A model generated the notes under the pieces. It was not told the DNA's origin. It searched no databases and saw only the letters and a program-made list of their open reading frames with translations. A DNA stretch of 64,000 nt from NCBI GenBank assembly GCA_003833135.1, contig QZLH01000474.1, positions 1 to 64,000 of the forward strand, read 5' to 3'. A program made the position numbers and the translations under genes. Origin of the DNA: Oehlia diaphana. Its lineage: Eukaryota > Glomeromycota > Glomeromycetes > Glomerales > Glomeraceae. Numbering within the stretch: position 1 is the first letter of the stretch; every line of letters begins with the position of its first letter. Shown here piece after piece: positions 43,792 through 55,369 of the stretch.

Positions 43792-45055
43792 ATAAATAAC
43801 CTTAATTTTTTTTATGTAATTATACATAATTAATATGTAAATCTTTCTAAAAATAGAAATCAAGAAATTTTTTTTTTTATCCAATAAAATCTATTCAATT
43901 TGATTTTTTATACTTTTTTTAGGTAATAAATATTGTTTATGGTAAACTAGGATTTTCAATAATAAAAAAAATATTTGCCATTATTTACATTATTTTGTGT
44001 AAAAAGAACTTGAATTCGATAAGATTCTTCTATCAAATGTGATTTAATGAAAAAATAATCAATTAATTGGATTTATTTCAATAAAGATCAGTATCGGACA
44101 TCGGAGTTTTATTTCCTACTCGATAATATGCTTATATTACTGTTCGACAACACACGGATTATTTTCCTATATACAATTAATTATACTGTTAATAACACTC
44201 AATAATATGCGTATTATTTCCTATATACAATTAATTGTATGTTAATACCACTCGACAATATACGTATTATTTCCTCTCGACAATATATGCATATATACAA
44301 TTAATTATACTGTTAATAACACTCATATCACTCGATAATCACGCTTTAATTAATTAATTACAGTATACTTGTTAATACTCGCTCAATATTTTTGAAAAAA
44401 TGTTAATCTTAATTTTTATTCAACCTTTTTTGTGATTGCTTTATACAAGATTAAAGAAATAATAAAAAAATAAATATGAAAAAAAATAATGATTTTTTTT
44501 TTTTTGTAACTTTTATCAAAAAAGAAGAATAAAAATAAAAAGATATTTACTCGATTTATAAAAAAAAAAAAAAAATCAAATGAAAAAAAGTTTCAACTAT
44601 TTAACTATTCATAAAATTATGAACAAATTCTTCACCTTTACAACAGTAATCACAAAACTATACAGGAAGTTTACAATGTATATATTTAATTCTAAAAATG
44701 TATAGAATCATTAATGGAATCTATAGGAAGAGAAATCTATGGATATGATACAAATGCAAAATGATGAATGATGAATGATGATGATGATGATGAAATGCAA
44801 AAAAATGATGTGTATGTAAATGCTATGTATATGAAAAATTGTTGTTGTTGTTGTTGTTGTCGTTGTCGTAATTTATTGTCGCCAAATCCAAAAGTCGTGA
44901 TGTTTGGTAATGGACTCGTTAAATCCAAATGGTATATGGTTGGACTAATGGTGTTGTTGATGGTAATCTCATTCATTACTATACAAAAGGAAAATATCAT
45001 TTCCTTTCATAAAATCATGATAAATTTAATTATTAAACCATTACTTTTCATTTCT
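43792..45055. other. Intergenic region with minisatellite and microsatellites
   Basis: This holds the minisatellite at about 44150-44375 and, near 44765-44865, GAT and TTG trinucleotide runs. The overlapping ORFs at 44737-45064 on both strands translate these simple repeats and are not genes. It probably includes the 3' UTR of the small secreted protein gene. Confidence 0.55.
44150..44375. repeat. Minisatellite, about 3 copies of a 53-70 bp unit
   Basis: The core atatacaattaattatactg (or atatacaattaattgtatg) occurs at about 44169, 44222 and 44292. It is followed each time by gttaata(a)cactc(g)a(c)aatat and attatttcct. A fourth, degraded copy may end near 44375. Confidence 0.6.
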
Positions 45056-45448
45056 CTAGAATAATATATTCTCATCAACTTTCCAAACGATAGACCTTCT
45101 TGATTTCTTTTGAGCTCGTTTTTTGTCTTGAGCTCGTTTTTCTTGAGAAACAGCATCTTTTGTAGAATGATTAGCAGCATTATAATTAATGGGATCTCTT
45201 TTTATCATTCTGTTCTTAATAATCTTTGGTCTAATCGTATCAGAATCTGATAAGTCCAATTCAGGAATTATTATACCTCTTCTTCTTTTAGCATGATATA
45301 TAGCTGACGCATCTGAATTAAGATTTAACGCTGAACGTGCCGTTAATGATGATGAGGGATTTTGTGGTACTGTATTGAGAGGTGCAGCGTTTGTAAAAAT
45401 TGCGGCTATACACAAGCAAAATATTATGATAATGTTTAATTTATACAT
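45056..45448 (-). CDS. Small secreted basic protein, candidate effector
   Basis: 130 residues, no intron. Residues 1 to about 21 form a clear signal peptide (MYKLNIIIIFCLCIAAIFTN, with cleavage near NAA-P). The mature part is small, has no cysteine and is basic, with several dibasic pairs (AKRRRG, IKRDP, EKRAQDKKRAQKKSRR) that are potential Kex2-type processing sites or a nuclear localisation signal. No domain is recognised. Small secreted proteins with dibasic sites are common effector candidates in mycorrhizal fungi, but nothing here proves such a role. An alternative is a cell-wall or peptide-precursor protein. The start is the only ATG that gives the signal peptide. Confidence 0.65.
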   Translation of the reverse strand: MYKLNIIIIFCLCIAAIFTNAAPLNTVPQNPSSSLTARSALNLNSDASAIYHAKRRRGIIIPELDLSDSDTIRPKIIKNRMIKRDPINYNAANHSTKDAVSQEKRAQDKKRAQKKSRRSIVWKVDENILF

Positions 45449-47247
45449 TATGTTCTCGATTGTTGATGGAAGAAAAAAAAATTGAAAGATAAAAAGAAAA
45501 ATACAAAAAAAATGAGTGTTAATGTATTTTTCAAAGAGAAAAGGTGTGTTTTATGATTTCTTTGAACTCGTTAAATTAAAGAAAAATGAAAAAAAAGTAA
45601 ATGGAAAATTTGAATAAGAGAATCAAAATATTAATGATTTTAGCTGCCAGAGCTTTCAATTCTCTCAGATGAAAAAATCAAAGTTCAAAGACAACCAACT
45701 TATATAAATAATAAGGATAAATAAAATCACACCTTTTTTTAAGGAAATAAAGGGGTAGAGAAGAGGTGATGATAGGGAGGGAAGGAGGTAAGGATGGCGA
45801 CAAACAACAACGAAAAGAAGTGAAAAAAAAAAATGAAACTTAATCCTTTGTTCGTAGAATAAAGTAAAAATCCATGTACTGTACATTTATATAATTTTTT
45901 TGCAAATCCGTTTCTAAATTACAATTGGGCGTTTCACTCATTAAAAAAAAAAAAATAATAAACCTTATTATCTTTGTTACCATAAGGTTCCGAAATTGAT
46001 CATTTGTGAATGCTGTCTTCCAAATAAGGGGAATTGAACTATTTACTTTTCGAGTGGTTGTGACACAGTAATGAAATTACAGAAATTACAGTAACTACTT
46101 TTAGTTTGCAAATCAAGTAATAATGGGTACACATTTATACATTTTACATATATTATTTAATATAATTGATTAACATAAAAGAATGATTCGATTTTAAGAA
46201 AATTAAATATATTAAAATTAATTTTTTAAATTTTTTATAACTGATTGACAAAATTATTGTTAAAAATGTTAAACAGGTAAATTGAACACATTTGTACCAC
46301 CGTGGCTTGTAAGAAATCGAAGACAAAGACATTACTTTTTTAAGTCTCAAAATACAATGAAAAACAAAACGTCAAAAAGAATTCATGCATAATGTCAATA
46401 GATCGGAAACAAATCAGATTATCTTCCATTTCAAACACTATTGCGGTAAGCGTGGCAAAAAGGTAAACAACAACTAACAAAACTAACAAGGACATTATAA
46501 TCAAATTCTTTGTAAAAAGAAATCAAAGCGTGAGGTTCGTCGTCGTTGTTGTTTTTTCCCGGTTTTTTTCCTAAAAAGGAAATTTTATTATATTATATTT
46601 TCTGATACCTTAATCCTCCTTAGTCCTGTTTTCCAAAAATGTTTAACCGATTGTAAAAGTTTTTTTTTTTCCTTTTAACATTGAATATTGAGAATTACAA
46701 TGCATAATAGGACAAATCATTTTCATTCATTACGTAAATGCGTGTGAATTTTTAACGAGACCTCGAAAAATGTATGGTGCAATCTAAGAAGGAATTATTA
46801 TCTATCTTTGTAAATTTTTTACGCCTCCTACCAGTATATGTTATTATACGTACACTTTAGCCCACAATTCCAATAATTTCGAAAATCGATTTCATTTATT
46901 ACATAAATGTGTATGAAAGAGACTTCGGAAAATGTATGGTGCAAACTAAGATAAACTATGTCAGATTAATAATAGTGGTATCATTTGACTTTTAATCAAT
47001 TCTACGAATTTGGGAATTTGTGATCATCTCAATAATTTGCCACGCGAACTATGTATTAACGGGAACTGGGGGACTCCAAAGTGCATGTACTTATTAGTTA
47101 TTATCATATGACTTATAATTTCGTTAAAATAATTACTGTTTATATTAATAAATTAATAAATAAAGTCCTCTGCTTACGCTTCGGATTATAATGTTTTATT
47201 ATCAAATATTACTAATATCAAATATATTATATCAAATATATTACTTT
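45449..47247. other. AT-rich intergenic region
   Basis: No convincing ORF. It contains two diverged direct copies of a 65-75 base segment at about 46715-46789 and 46882-46951. The small ORFs at 45665-45886 and 46153-46350 are composed of low-complexity hydrophobic codons and are not supported. Confidence 0.5.
46715..46951. repeat. Two direct copies of a 65-75 bp segment
   Basis: Copies at about 46715-46789 and 46882-46951 share aatc-atttcatt-attac-taaatg-gt-tgaa, agacctcg/agacttcg and aaaatgtatggtgcaa in the same order, about 165 bases apart. The second copy has a short deletion in the middle. They are non-coding. Confidence 0.6.
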
Positions 47248-48768
47248 TTATACCATTATACTATATAAAATATCATCCTTTTTTACTAATACATTTAATT
47301 CTCTAAAATTTTTGATGATTTTCTCATGTTTTTCATTCTCATAAATATTAAAATATAAAGGATTATTTAATCTAATTAAACATTTTTTAAGAAAATATTC
47401 TAAAGAATCACTATTAAAATTCCAACATAAAGGTAAATAAAGTTTTGATAAATTAATAGGTATTACATCACCAATTTGTTTTAATATCTTACTAAAATCT
47501 AATATATTAAAATCTTTAAATTGTAATTTTTTTAAATGAATACAATTTTTACAAAGTAATGGAATATAATTATAATCAAATTTTCCATAAAATTCTTTTA
47601 AATTAGGACAATTAAATATAATAGTTTCAATAAAAATTTTATAATATTCTATTTCATCAATTCCTTCTAACCAAATTATTGTAATAATTTCAAGATTATG
47701 ATTTGTATTTCTTATTAATGAAGAAATTTGTTTAAATGATATAAAATTTATATCAATATCTAATTTTAAAAGTTTTAATAATTTGGAATTTTTTGAAAAA
47801 TTTTCTAAAATATTTTCATTAAATTGTAATCTTTCATCTATAAGATTTAATTCTTTAAGATTATAACATTCTATAAAAGTATCCATACAAAAACAAATTG
47901 GTGATAATTTTAATGTTTCAAGATTTTTTGATTTTGATTTTAAAATTTTTTCTAACCTTAAAAATGAAAATTCTATAAATTTATCTTCCAATTTTATTTC
48001 AAAACTAAATTTTTTTAAAAATTTTTGTTCTTGAATAAGTGTAATTATAATTTCTTCATCATCATCTATATAAAAATTATTTATCCTAATTTCTTCAATA
48101 TTTTTACAAATTTTTGATATACCAAAAATAATTTCTGATGGTATCCATCCTGTTATATAAAATTTTTTCAAATTATAAAGTGTTTGTTTTGCTCCTGGTA
48201 AATATATTAAATTTATATAATCATCTACCCTTATTTTATTATAATAATCATATCTTTTTTGATATTGATTATTATAATTAAGTTGATTTAAATTATAACT
48301 TCTTTTCATAAATAATTTACAAAGTTCTTTTAAAAGAATTGTTTTATATTCATTTTTAAAAATTTCTTTTCTAATTTTGAAATTTTCTTTAAGAAATATA
48401 TTAATTGAAAAATATAACCATGAATAATCAAGTCCATTCATAAAATATGGGTAATCAAAACTTGTTCTATTTTTCATCCATTTCTTCATTTTAATATGAT
48501 TTTTTGTTATCATATTTTTAATTTCTTTTGGTAAACATGATATAAATGTTGCTGTTAATAATGTTAACCTATTTAAATATAATCCTTCTATTAACCAATT
48601 CCAAGGATTCCTCCAAAGAATTGGAATAGCCGTAGCACACCAAATTTTATTTACTAAAATACACGAATGTAATATAGTAAAACTGTAGTTTTTTACTCCT
48701 AATTTTTCATAACTCAAATTTTCGAATATAATTGTAAGACACTCTACAGGTAATGCTAATATTTCCAT
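47248..48768 (-). CDS. F-box protein with divergent leucine-rich repeats (1)
   Basis: Intron-less, 506 residues. The N-terminus has an F-box-like motif (ALPVECLTIIFENLS, with LVNKIWCATAIPILWRNPW following), the substrate-adaptor module of SCF ubiquitin ligases that binds Skp1. The rest is built of irregular leucine-rich repeats (NLKELNLIDE, KLLKLLKLDI, LKKLQFKDF), which would form the target-binding surface. Genes of this kind form a large, fast-evolving family in Glomeromycotina genomes. The target is unknown. Composition is very AT-rich (high Ile, Asn, Lys), but the frame is intact. The start is the ATG directly before the F-box. Confidence 0.75.
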   Translation of the reverse strand: MEILALPVECLTIIFENLSYEKLGVKNYSFTILHSCILVNKIWCATAIPILWRNPWNWLIEGLYLNRLTLLTATFISCLPKEIKNMITKNHIKMKKWMKNRTSFDYPYFMNGLDYSWLYFSINIFLKENFKIRKEIFKNEYKTILLKELCKLFMKRSYNLNQLNYNNQYQKRYDYYNKIRVDDYINLIYLPGAKQTLYNLKKFYITGWIPSEIIFGISKICKNIEEIRINNFYIDDDEEIIITLIQEQKFLKKFSFEIKLEDKFIEFSFLRLEKILKSKSKNLETLKLSPICFCMDTFIECYNLKELNLIDERLQFNENILENFSKNSKLLKLLKLDIDINFISFKQISSLIRNTNHNLEIITIIWLEGIDEIEYYKIFIETIIFNCPNLKEFYGKFDYNYIPLLCKNCIHLKKLQFKDFNILDFSKILKQIGDVIPINLSKLYLPLCWNFNSDSLEYFLKKCLIRLNNPLYFNIYENEKHEKIIKNFRELNVLVKKDDILYSIMV

Positions 48769-49273
48769 TATTAGAATAAAAGATTTAAAGGGTATATTTT
48801 TTTTTTTAAAAAAAAAAAAAAATGGAAGAGAGAATGAGCGCGAAATTTATTTGATTATGTTTTCAAAATAAAAATATTTTAATATACCAATAAAAAAATC
48901 AATCTTCAGTTACACTGAAATTATTCGTTTTTATTGGTGATAATTCATGTAATCAATTATATTAGTTTATCACGTGCTTTTATAACGGAAAATTGTTATG
49001 GCATTAAGTTGGAACCAAAGATAATTAAACCAAAAAAATGTTAGTAATTTGAATTCTTGTGTTAAAGTGGGCGTCAATGAATTTAAATGGATTAATTTCA
49101 AATATTTCAAATATTTTGTTAAATTATATCCCAATAGATTTTTAGGTAATTCCATTGAAAATATTATTATAAATCCAAAAAAAAACCAGGACAAATATAA
49201 GAAATAATCATCTAATTTAATAAATTAATTATTTTTTTACATTCTAGTGTTAATTATGTACATATTTAATGAT
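48769..49273. other. Intergenic region between F-box gene 1 and the GDE1-like gene
   Basis: AT-rich spacer with presumed promoter of the F-box gene and 3' UTR of the GDE1-like gene. The ORF at 48970-49194 has no coding character. Confidence 0.5.
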
Positions 49274-52200
49274 TTAATCATTTTGTTGAAGCCCATTTCT
49301 TACGGCCAACACTGAGTCCTAAAAAAATTAAATTGATTTAGTTTAGAAAAAAAAAAAAAAATAATTTTACGATTATACATACCACAATAACGGCATCTAC
49401 ACCAGCTTTTCTTTGCAATCGTACATTGGTTACATCATTATTCATGGACCCATAAGTAAAGAGTAATAATCCCGTTTCTTTAATTGTCTTTACTAATATT
49501 GGCGCTTCAATTATAGGAACACTTTTAGTCACTATCCCTAATAAACCTGCAAATTTGGCAAATCTAATTGCTACTTGAAGAGAATTGCATCTTGCATCCG
49601 CCATTTTTTCCTCACCACAATCAGTTAAGAAAAATACTGGATAATTTGGTTGTTTAAAAGCCAGCATGAGGCATATATCAGGATGAAATGATGAAAATAT
49701 AATATTACGTTCCTGTTGAGCATGTTCATATACACACTGAAGAATTGTATCTACAAAAAGGTTTAATTCGGTGTGATATGCTGGTAGACTATCTGCTTCT
49801 GCCTCGTCTATCATTGGATATTTAACTTCAATATTAAACCCGATGTGAATCGGCACTTGCTATTAAAAAAAAACCTATTTAATATTTGTTGGGTTTAAAA
49901 AATACAAATTATTTCAATTTACCTTAAATGTTTCTACTAAAGTCGCAAAAGGTGCCTGAATGGTACCATCACTATTTCCTTTTAATTTCCCCTCCTTCTT
50001 TTCCGAAGGAACAAAAGTATTGACAGGTACGCTATGAGATCTTCTCTTTTTTTCTCGATTGTCATTTCGTTTACTATCATTATTATCTGAAGGATGTTGG
50101 AATTCTTTACGAATATTATGTTCTCGTACCAAAAATTGTTCAGATACAAACCGTTGTTTGATTTTCAGGTATTGTTGAAGAGTAATGGCGTGAATTGGAA
50201 TATCATATCCGGTTTCAGTGATAGTCCAATCGTGATAAATAACTGGAACATGATCTTTAGTAAGTTGAACATCAAATTCAACATACTCTGCTCCAAGTGA
50301 TGCAGCCGTAATGAAACTAATGAGCGTATTTTCTCCTAATTGTAAATTAGGAGTCTCCATTCTATTCATACCAGATCCACGATGTCCAATAACTTTTGTG
50401 GAAGTCCAGTACGTATGTTTACTACCAACAGCAAGGTTTTCATGTTTGAAAGGTCTTATAATTAAAAACTCAAAAACTACTCTTCCAATTACATCCAGTG
50501 AATCTTTACTAAGAATTGGAACAGTAACGGAACCCATTAAGGAACTATGTTGTGGACCCGAAGAAGTTTTTACGGACGAAAGCAATGCAGTTGCACGTCC
50601 AATAAATTGTTTTTTTGTCTCATAAGTGGGTATAAGGTCGAAAGTCAAAATAACCTCATCTATATCGGATGAATAAAACATGATCGGATCAATGGCGGAT
50701 GTGTTATTAATTGGAAGATCAATAATCGCTGGTTCCCCGGTCGCATTCTTAGTAGAAACAACAAGTGAAACTGAAGTAACCGGAATGGAAGTTGACGAAA
50801 TATAAGTATTATAAAGGTCTACAGGGCTAACGCTTTTGCGCGTATCGGTATTTCCAAGCGTTACAAGAATCAAAGATTGATCTTGTAAATATCTATGACC
50901 ATAGGCCAATTCAGCTGATGCCCCTTCAGGTTTGTTAAATGATTTTGAATTATTCTTGCTAATCTCTGTAGAAAAAAGTGGACTAGGTTCTTGAAACGTG
51001 GTTAGAGGACGTAAAATTTCTTTAACTGCAGTATATCCTCGAAACACTGCGTGTATATGTGGAGTCCAGCCAGAGTTATCCTTTACATTAGTATCAGCGC
51101 CCGCTTGTATTAACGTTTTGACACATGCAATATGGCCTTCCACAGCTATTTAAATGTTAAATTGATTAAAATTTAATATATTTTGTTGTAATTATTATTA
51201 TTACTACTATGAATTATTTTTCCAAAAATTATAAATATATCTCACCTGCTAAAGATAAAGGAGTCCATCCATAAAAATTTTCTTTGATTTCAGTATTTGC
51301 TTTTTTTAAATTAAACTTGAGAATAATTTTGATATCATCAGAAAATATTTGATGTTCTTCTGTATAATTTTCTTCTTTATAATCATCTAAACCAACTAAT
51401 AATCTCACACAATCATCAAATCCATTACGAGCAGCCAAATGTAATGGAGTTTCTCCCTCTTTATCCTGGATATCAGGATCTGCACCATATGCGAGTAAAA
51501 GTCTTGCCGTTACAGTTTGACCAAATTTACATGCTATAGCAAGTGGAGTCTGCGTATGACTATGCGAAATATTATATGGTAAAGCAGGGCTAACGGGGGT
51601 GACCGAAGACGAATCATCTGCTAAATAATAAGTGGTTGATAAATTTAAATACGAAAGACTGTTTTCTATTATTCTTAATTCTTACATACCATTACTGATA
51701 GCATCGACATCTTTTATTTTGCCCACTTTAATAATACAATTCACCACCGTAGTGTGCCCACATAAGACTGCATAAAGTAGCGGTGTAAACCCATCATTAT
51801 CGAACCAGGAAGGATCGTTGAACCCTTGTTGTAAAGGAAATTGTTCGGTTCTAATTAAAAATTCCAAAAGTATTTTGGTGCAGTTTTCAAATCCATTAAT
51901 GGCAGCATAATGCAAAGGACTTCTACCAAAAGCATCTCTAAATGAAACCTTTGAATATTCTATTTGAGGAATATGTTCAAGAATCCAGGATATTAAACTT
52001 ACATCTTCACTAACATTGTTTGTTTTATAAAAGATACTTTTGAAATCTTTTTGCATGTGAAATACTGTAGCAAAATATGTCATTTGTGATCCTTCTAAAC
52101 CAATAACGTTGCTATTCGTCGGAGAAGATTTATCCTTAGGTAATTTACCACCATGAATCACTAATTTATGAATCAATGAACGTTCATTGATATCTTCATC

Positions 52201-53595
52201 CTCGTGTATACTGGCTCCGGAATTGAGAAGTAATTTTATACATCTCATAGCTCGAGAATTACATGCTTTGTAAAGCATCGATGTTAAAGTCTAATAATGA
52301 CATTAAAAAAATATTAATATAAATTATAATAAACAAAAAAATAAAATAAAATATGTAGATATGAATATACCTTCTTTATAGGTGATATTTGAATAGACGA
52401 TATATTTGAGTCCTTTTTATTATTTAAGTTCGATGCTAGTTGATTTATCAAATCTTTAAGGGCTTCTGCATCATCATCAGAAATTGAATTCGACAATATT
52501 TTATCTTGTTCTTCAGTCAAATTTATCCGACGAAGACGAACTTTTGTTGTGAATTCGTTATCATGATGAACATGTTGTTTATAATCTGCCACTCGACGAT
52601 GAACTTCTTGAATCCAATGTTCGATGGAATCCAGCATTTCGGTAAATAATGAGCTCGATGCAAACGGAAGTATATTTACCTACGAATGAAATAATAAAAT
52701 ATGAGATCTTTTTTCTGCATATAATAAGGCATTTAATGATATGGTTTCAAGATTCATAAATGAAATCCGAAATTTCATTTATATGTTTATTCCTATGAAT
52801 TCTCGTTCTTATCTCCGAACAATAATAATTACAAACCTTTGTTTCTAAATAACGATCTTTAACCTGTCTTCCTAGCCTCTTTTCAAATCTATAAACCAAA
52901 AAAGTCAATTTAATAAAACAAAATAAAATACAATATATATATATATATATCATTTAATATTTCTTACTTTTTTAGAATTTTGATAAATCCTTTCTTATTC
53001 ATATCAGCAAAACGAAGAACTTTATGAATTTGATCTTTAGTTTCCTTTATCACAACCAAGAACTCTTCATCAGCATATGGATCAAAATTAGGGTTGATAT
53101 ATGCGCTTAGTCCAGGTACATTGACTCCACTGTCAATTGGGTTAATATTAATAGATGGACTATTTGGAATAGAAATATTAAAACGCCGATATTTTTCCGA
53201 TAAAGTTCTTAACCGACGTTCCATTTCAGTACGTTTATATAAGAAAAAGTTGTTTACTTTTTCAAGTTCACGGTCAACTTCAAAAAAGAAACCTAATTGA
53301 TGATAATTATTGTTAAAATCAAAGGATTTTTAAAAGAACATGTAAGATTTTAAATTAAATAAGAATACCTATTACAACATCCTCAACAGTTGTTTCATCT
53401 GCTTTAGCAGCATTATTTATGAGCTTTTTTAAAACTTTATAAGAAATATAATTCCTAATAATTAAATAAAATAAAATAAAAAATAAAATTCTCAAAATAT
53501 AAACGCGATTGATAACAAAGTTAATAATAATTAATTTATATTTACCTTGACCATTCTGGAATTTGATTTCTTAATAAAGTCTTTCCAAATTTCAT
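49274..53595 (-). CDS. GDE1-like glycerophosphodiester phosphodiesterase with SPX and ankyrin domains
   Basis: Expected to hydrolyse glycerophosphocholine or related glycerophosphodiesters in the cytosol, releasing choline and glycerol-3-phosphate; in yeast GDE1 is part of the phosphate response. Ten exons join in frame (53546-53595, 53369-53454, 52968-53292, 52837-52888, 52371-52679, 51690-52290, 51246-51620, 49923-51145, 49383-49859, 49274-49318), giving about 1,180 residues; the yeast protein is similar in size. An SPX domain (residues 1 to about 250) begins MKFGKTLLRNQIPEW and has the Lys cluster KKGFIKILKKFEKRL, which in SPX domains binds inositol pyrophosphates. Ankyrin repeats (about 275-640) include GRSPLHYAAINGFENC and GETPLHLAARNG. 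The GP-PDE domain (from about 850) has IGHRGSG, GENTLISF, EFDVQL and YHD. The domain order matches GDE1. All phases agree. Confidence 0.93.
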
Positions 53596-55369
53596 AGTAT
53601 GTAAAAATAATTTTTTATGGTTCGTAACGTAGAAATTATGCTCTTTTATATTATATAGATATTAGATGATACACGTTTTATTTGGAAGCTCAGCCATTGG
53701 CACAAACATATTTCTTTAATGAAAAAGGAACTTAATTATACGAAAAATCAGGAAAAAATCAATAGTTGGAAAAAAAAAATTTCGGATCTAAAAGCAAAAG
53801 TCTGTAAATTTGGGTACAAGATTACAAAATTCTGCCACATACCATATTTAGGGATTTAGGGGGTATGATCACAGATGTCAATCAGGAAAGAATTCATATG
53901 ATAATCAATGAAGGGTCATCTGACTGTTCAAACAACATCTCGTACGTCACGCGCGTCATGAAAATTGTTCAGGCACTTGTACAGAGTTGACGAACTAAAT
54001 CAATAAATAATGTTTTCAAAATTTCAAGAGAGCGAGGTCTTAGAAGTATGGGAGTTTAAGTTAAGACCGCGTAATTATCTCAAAATTTTTTTCACATAAC
54101 CCTTGTTATTAAGATTGAAGTCACTTTATCTTGTATCTAATGCTAAATCCTTTATTCATATTCCTTTCCTATAGACAGTAAATATAGATTATGAATAAAA
54201 ATTTTTGGGACTAAAATTATTTATTTTTGTTCATCCCCGTCAAAGATAAATTGTAATTTTTAATGAATGTTTTCAAGATTTGTACAAGGCAGGAGACAAA
54301 AATTATGAATAAAAAAGTTATATCATGTAATCAACTTATGCAGGAAAACGTGATCAACATCAGCATATAGATATAAATGCTATATAATGACTAAAAAGTC
54401 CAATAGTAAGATTTGAAGTATTTGAAGTGCAATTTTCGCGATGTTTCTTTACTGTTAGTCGTAATTTAATGCAATATGAATTGTTTCATTAAAATCAGTT
54501 CAAAATTGAAGTAGTAGATTCGAATTTCATAAAGTGTTGGCTAGTATTACAGATCATACAATAACATTTTTTTTTAAAAAAAAGGATTCATAAAACATAT
54601 TTATTACTTATATGAAGGTTTTAAATATTTAAAAAGGAATCGACCCTATTACAATATAGCCTAGATTATGTTATACAATAATCTATATATTTCTAAAAAA
54701 AATGTGAAAATTTATATTTTAGTTAGAACTCCAATCAGACTAACTTAAAACTTTTCTAAAAAAAAAAAGAAATAATCATCAAATTTTCAACAATGATGAA
54801 AGGGAGGGATAAAATCTCCGATTCAAAATTCGGAATTGGGAAAGTTGGAGGTTAATGATTGGCTGAAATGCCATTGGCGTAGCGATTTTAGTAAACGCGC
54901 GCAGTTATTATTTGTAAATAACCTGTAGATCTTGTACAGTATCTATGCGCGGAGTATTAATCAAATTTACTCAACATTATTAACAAAAATTAACGTTGTT
55001 ATGTAATAAGTCAAAAGGAATATTATGGAAAATTCTTCTATTATTATGCATTAAAAAAAATGAATCTTAGAAGGTGTTCTATTTTTAATTGTAATTTCGA
55101 AAGAGAACTGTTTCGGTAAACTCCATTACCGCAACAATAATACCTTTATGACGTTCATTATTTATGTAAAAAGATTTTCATACCCAAATTTGTAAAAACC
55201 AACAAAGTGGTATAAACTTATAAAATCTGTAAGCATTTAAAAAAAGACCTGTGGCAAAGCTAAATTCATTCATACATTGTTTCATCCTAAAATAAGTGAT
55301 ATTGCTTTTCTTCTCTTTTCTACAATTTTATATAAACTTAACAAATATTATACTATAAAAATAAACAAG
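53596..55369. other. Intergenic region, divergent GDE1-like / F-box gene 2
   Basis: About 1.8 kb between two divergent genes, so both promoters lie here. I see no ORF, no clear repeat and no RNA gene. I did not find a convincing PHO-type (CACGTG) site near the GDE1-like start by eye. Confidence 0.5.

Noticed and set aside
44737..45064. ORFs with poly-Cys/poly-Asp or poly-Gln/poly-Ser runs on both strands
   Set aside because: They translate GAT and TTG trinucleotide repeats in several frames; no conserved feature.
55277..55369. Upstream extension of F-box gene 2
   Set aside because: It needs a non-ATG start and adds a segment before the F-box that relatives lack.
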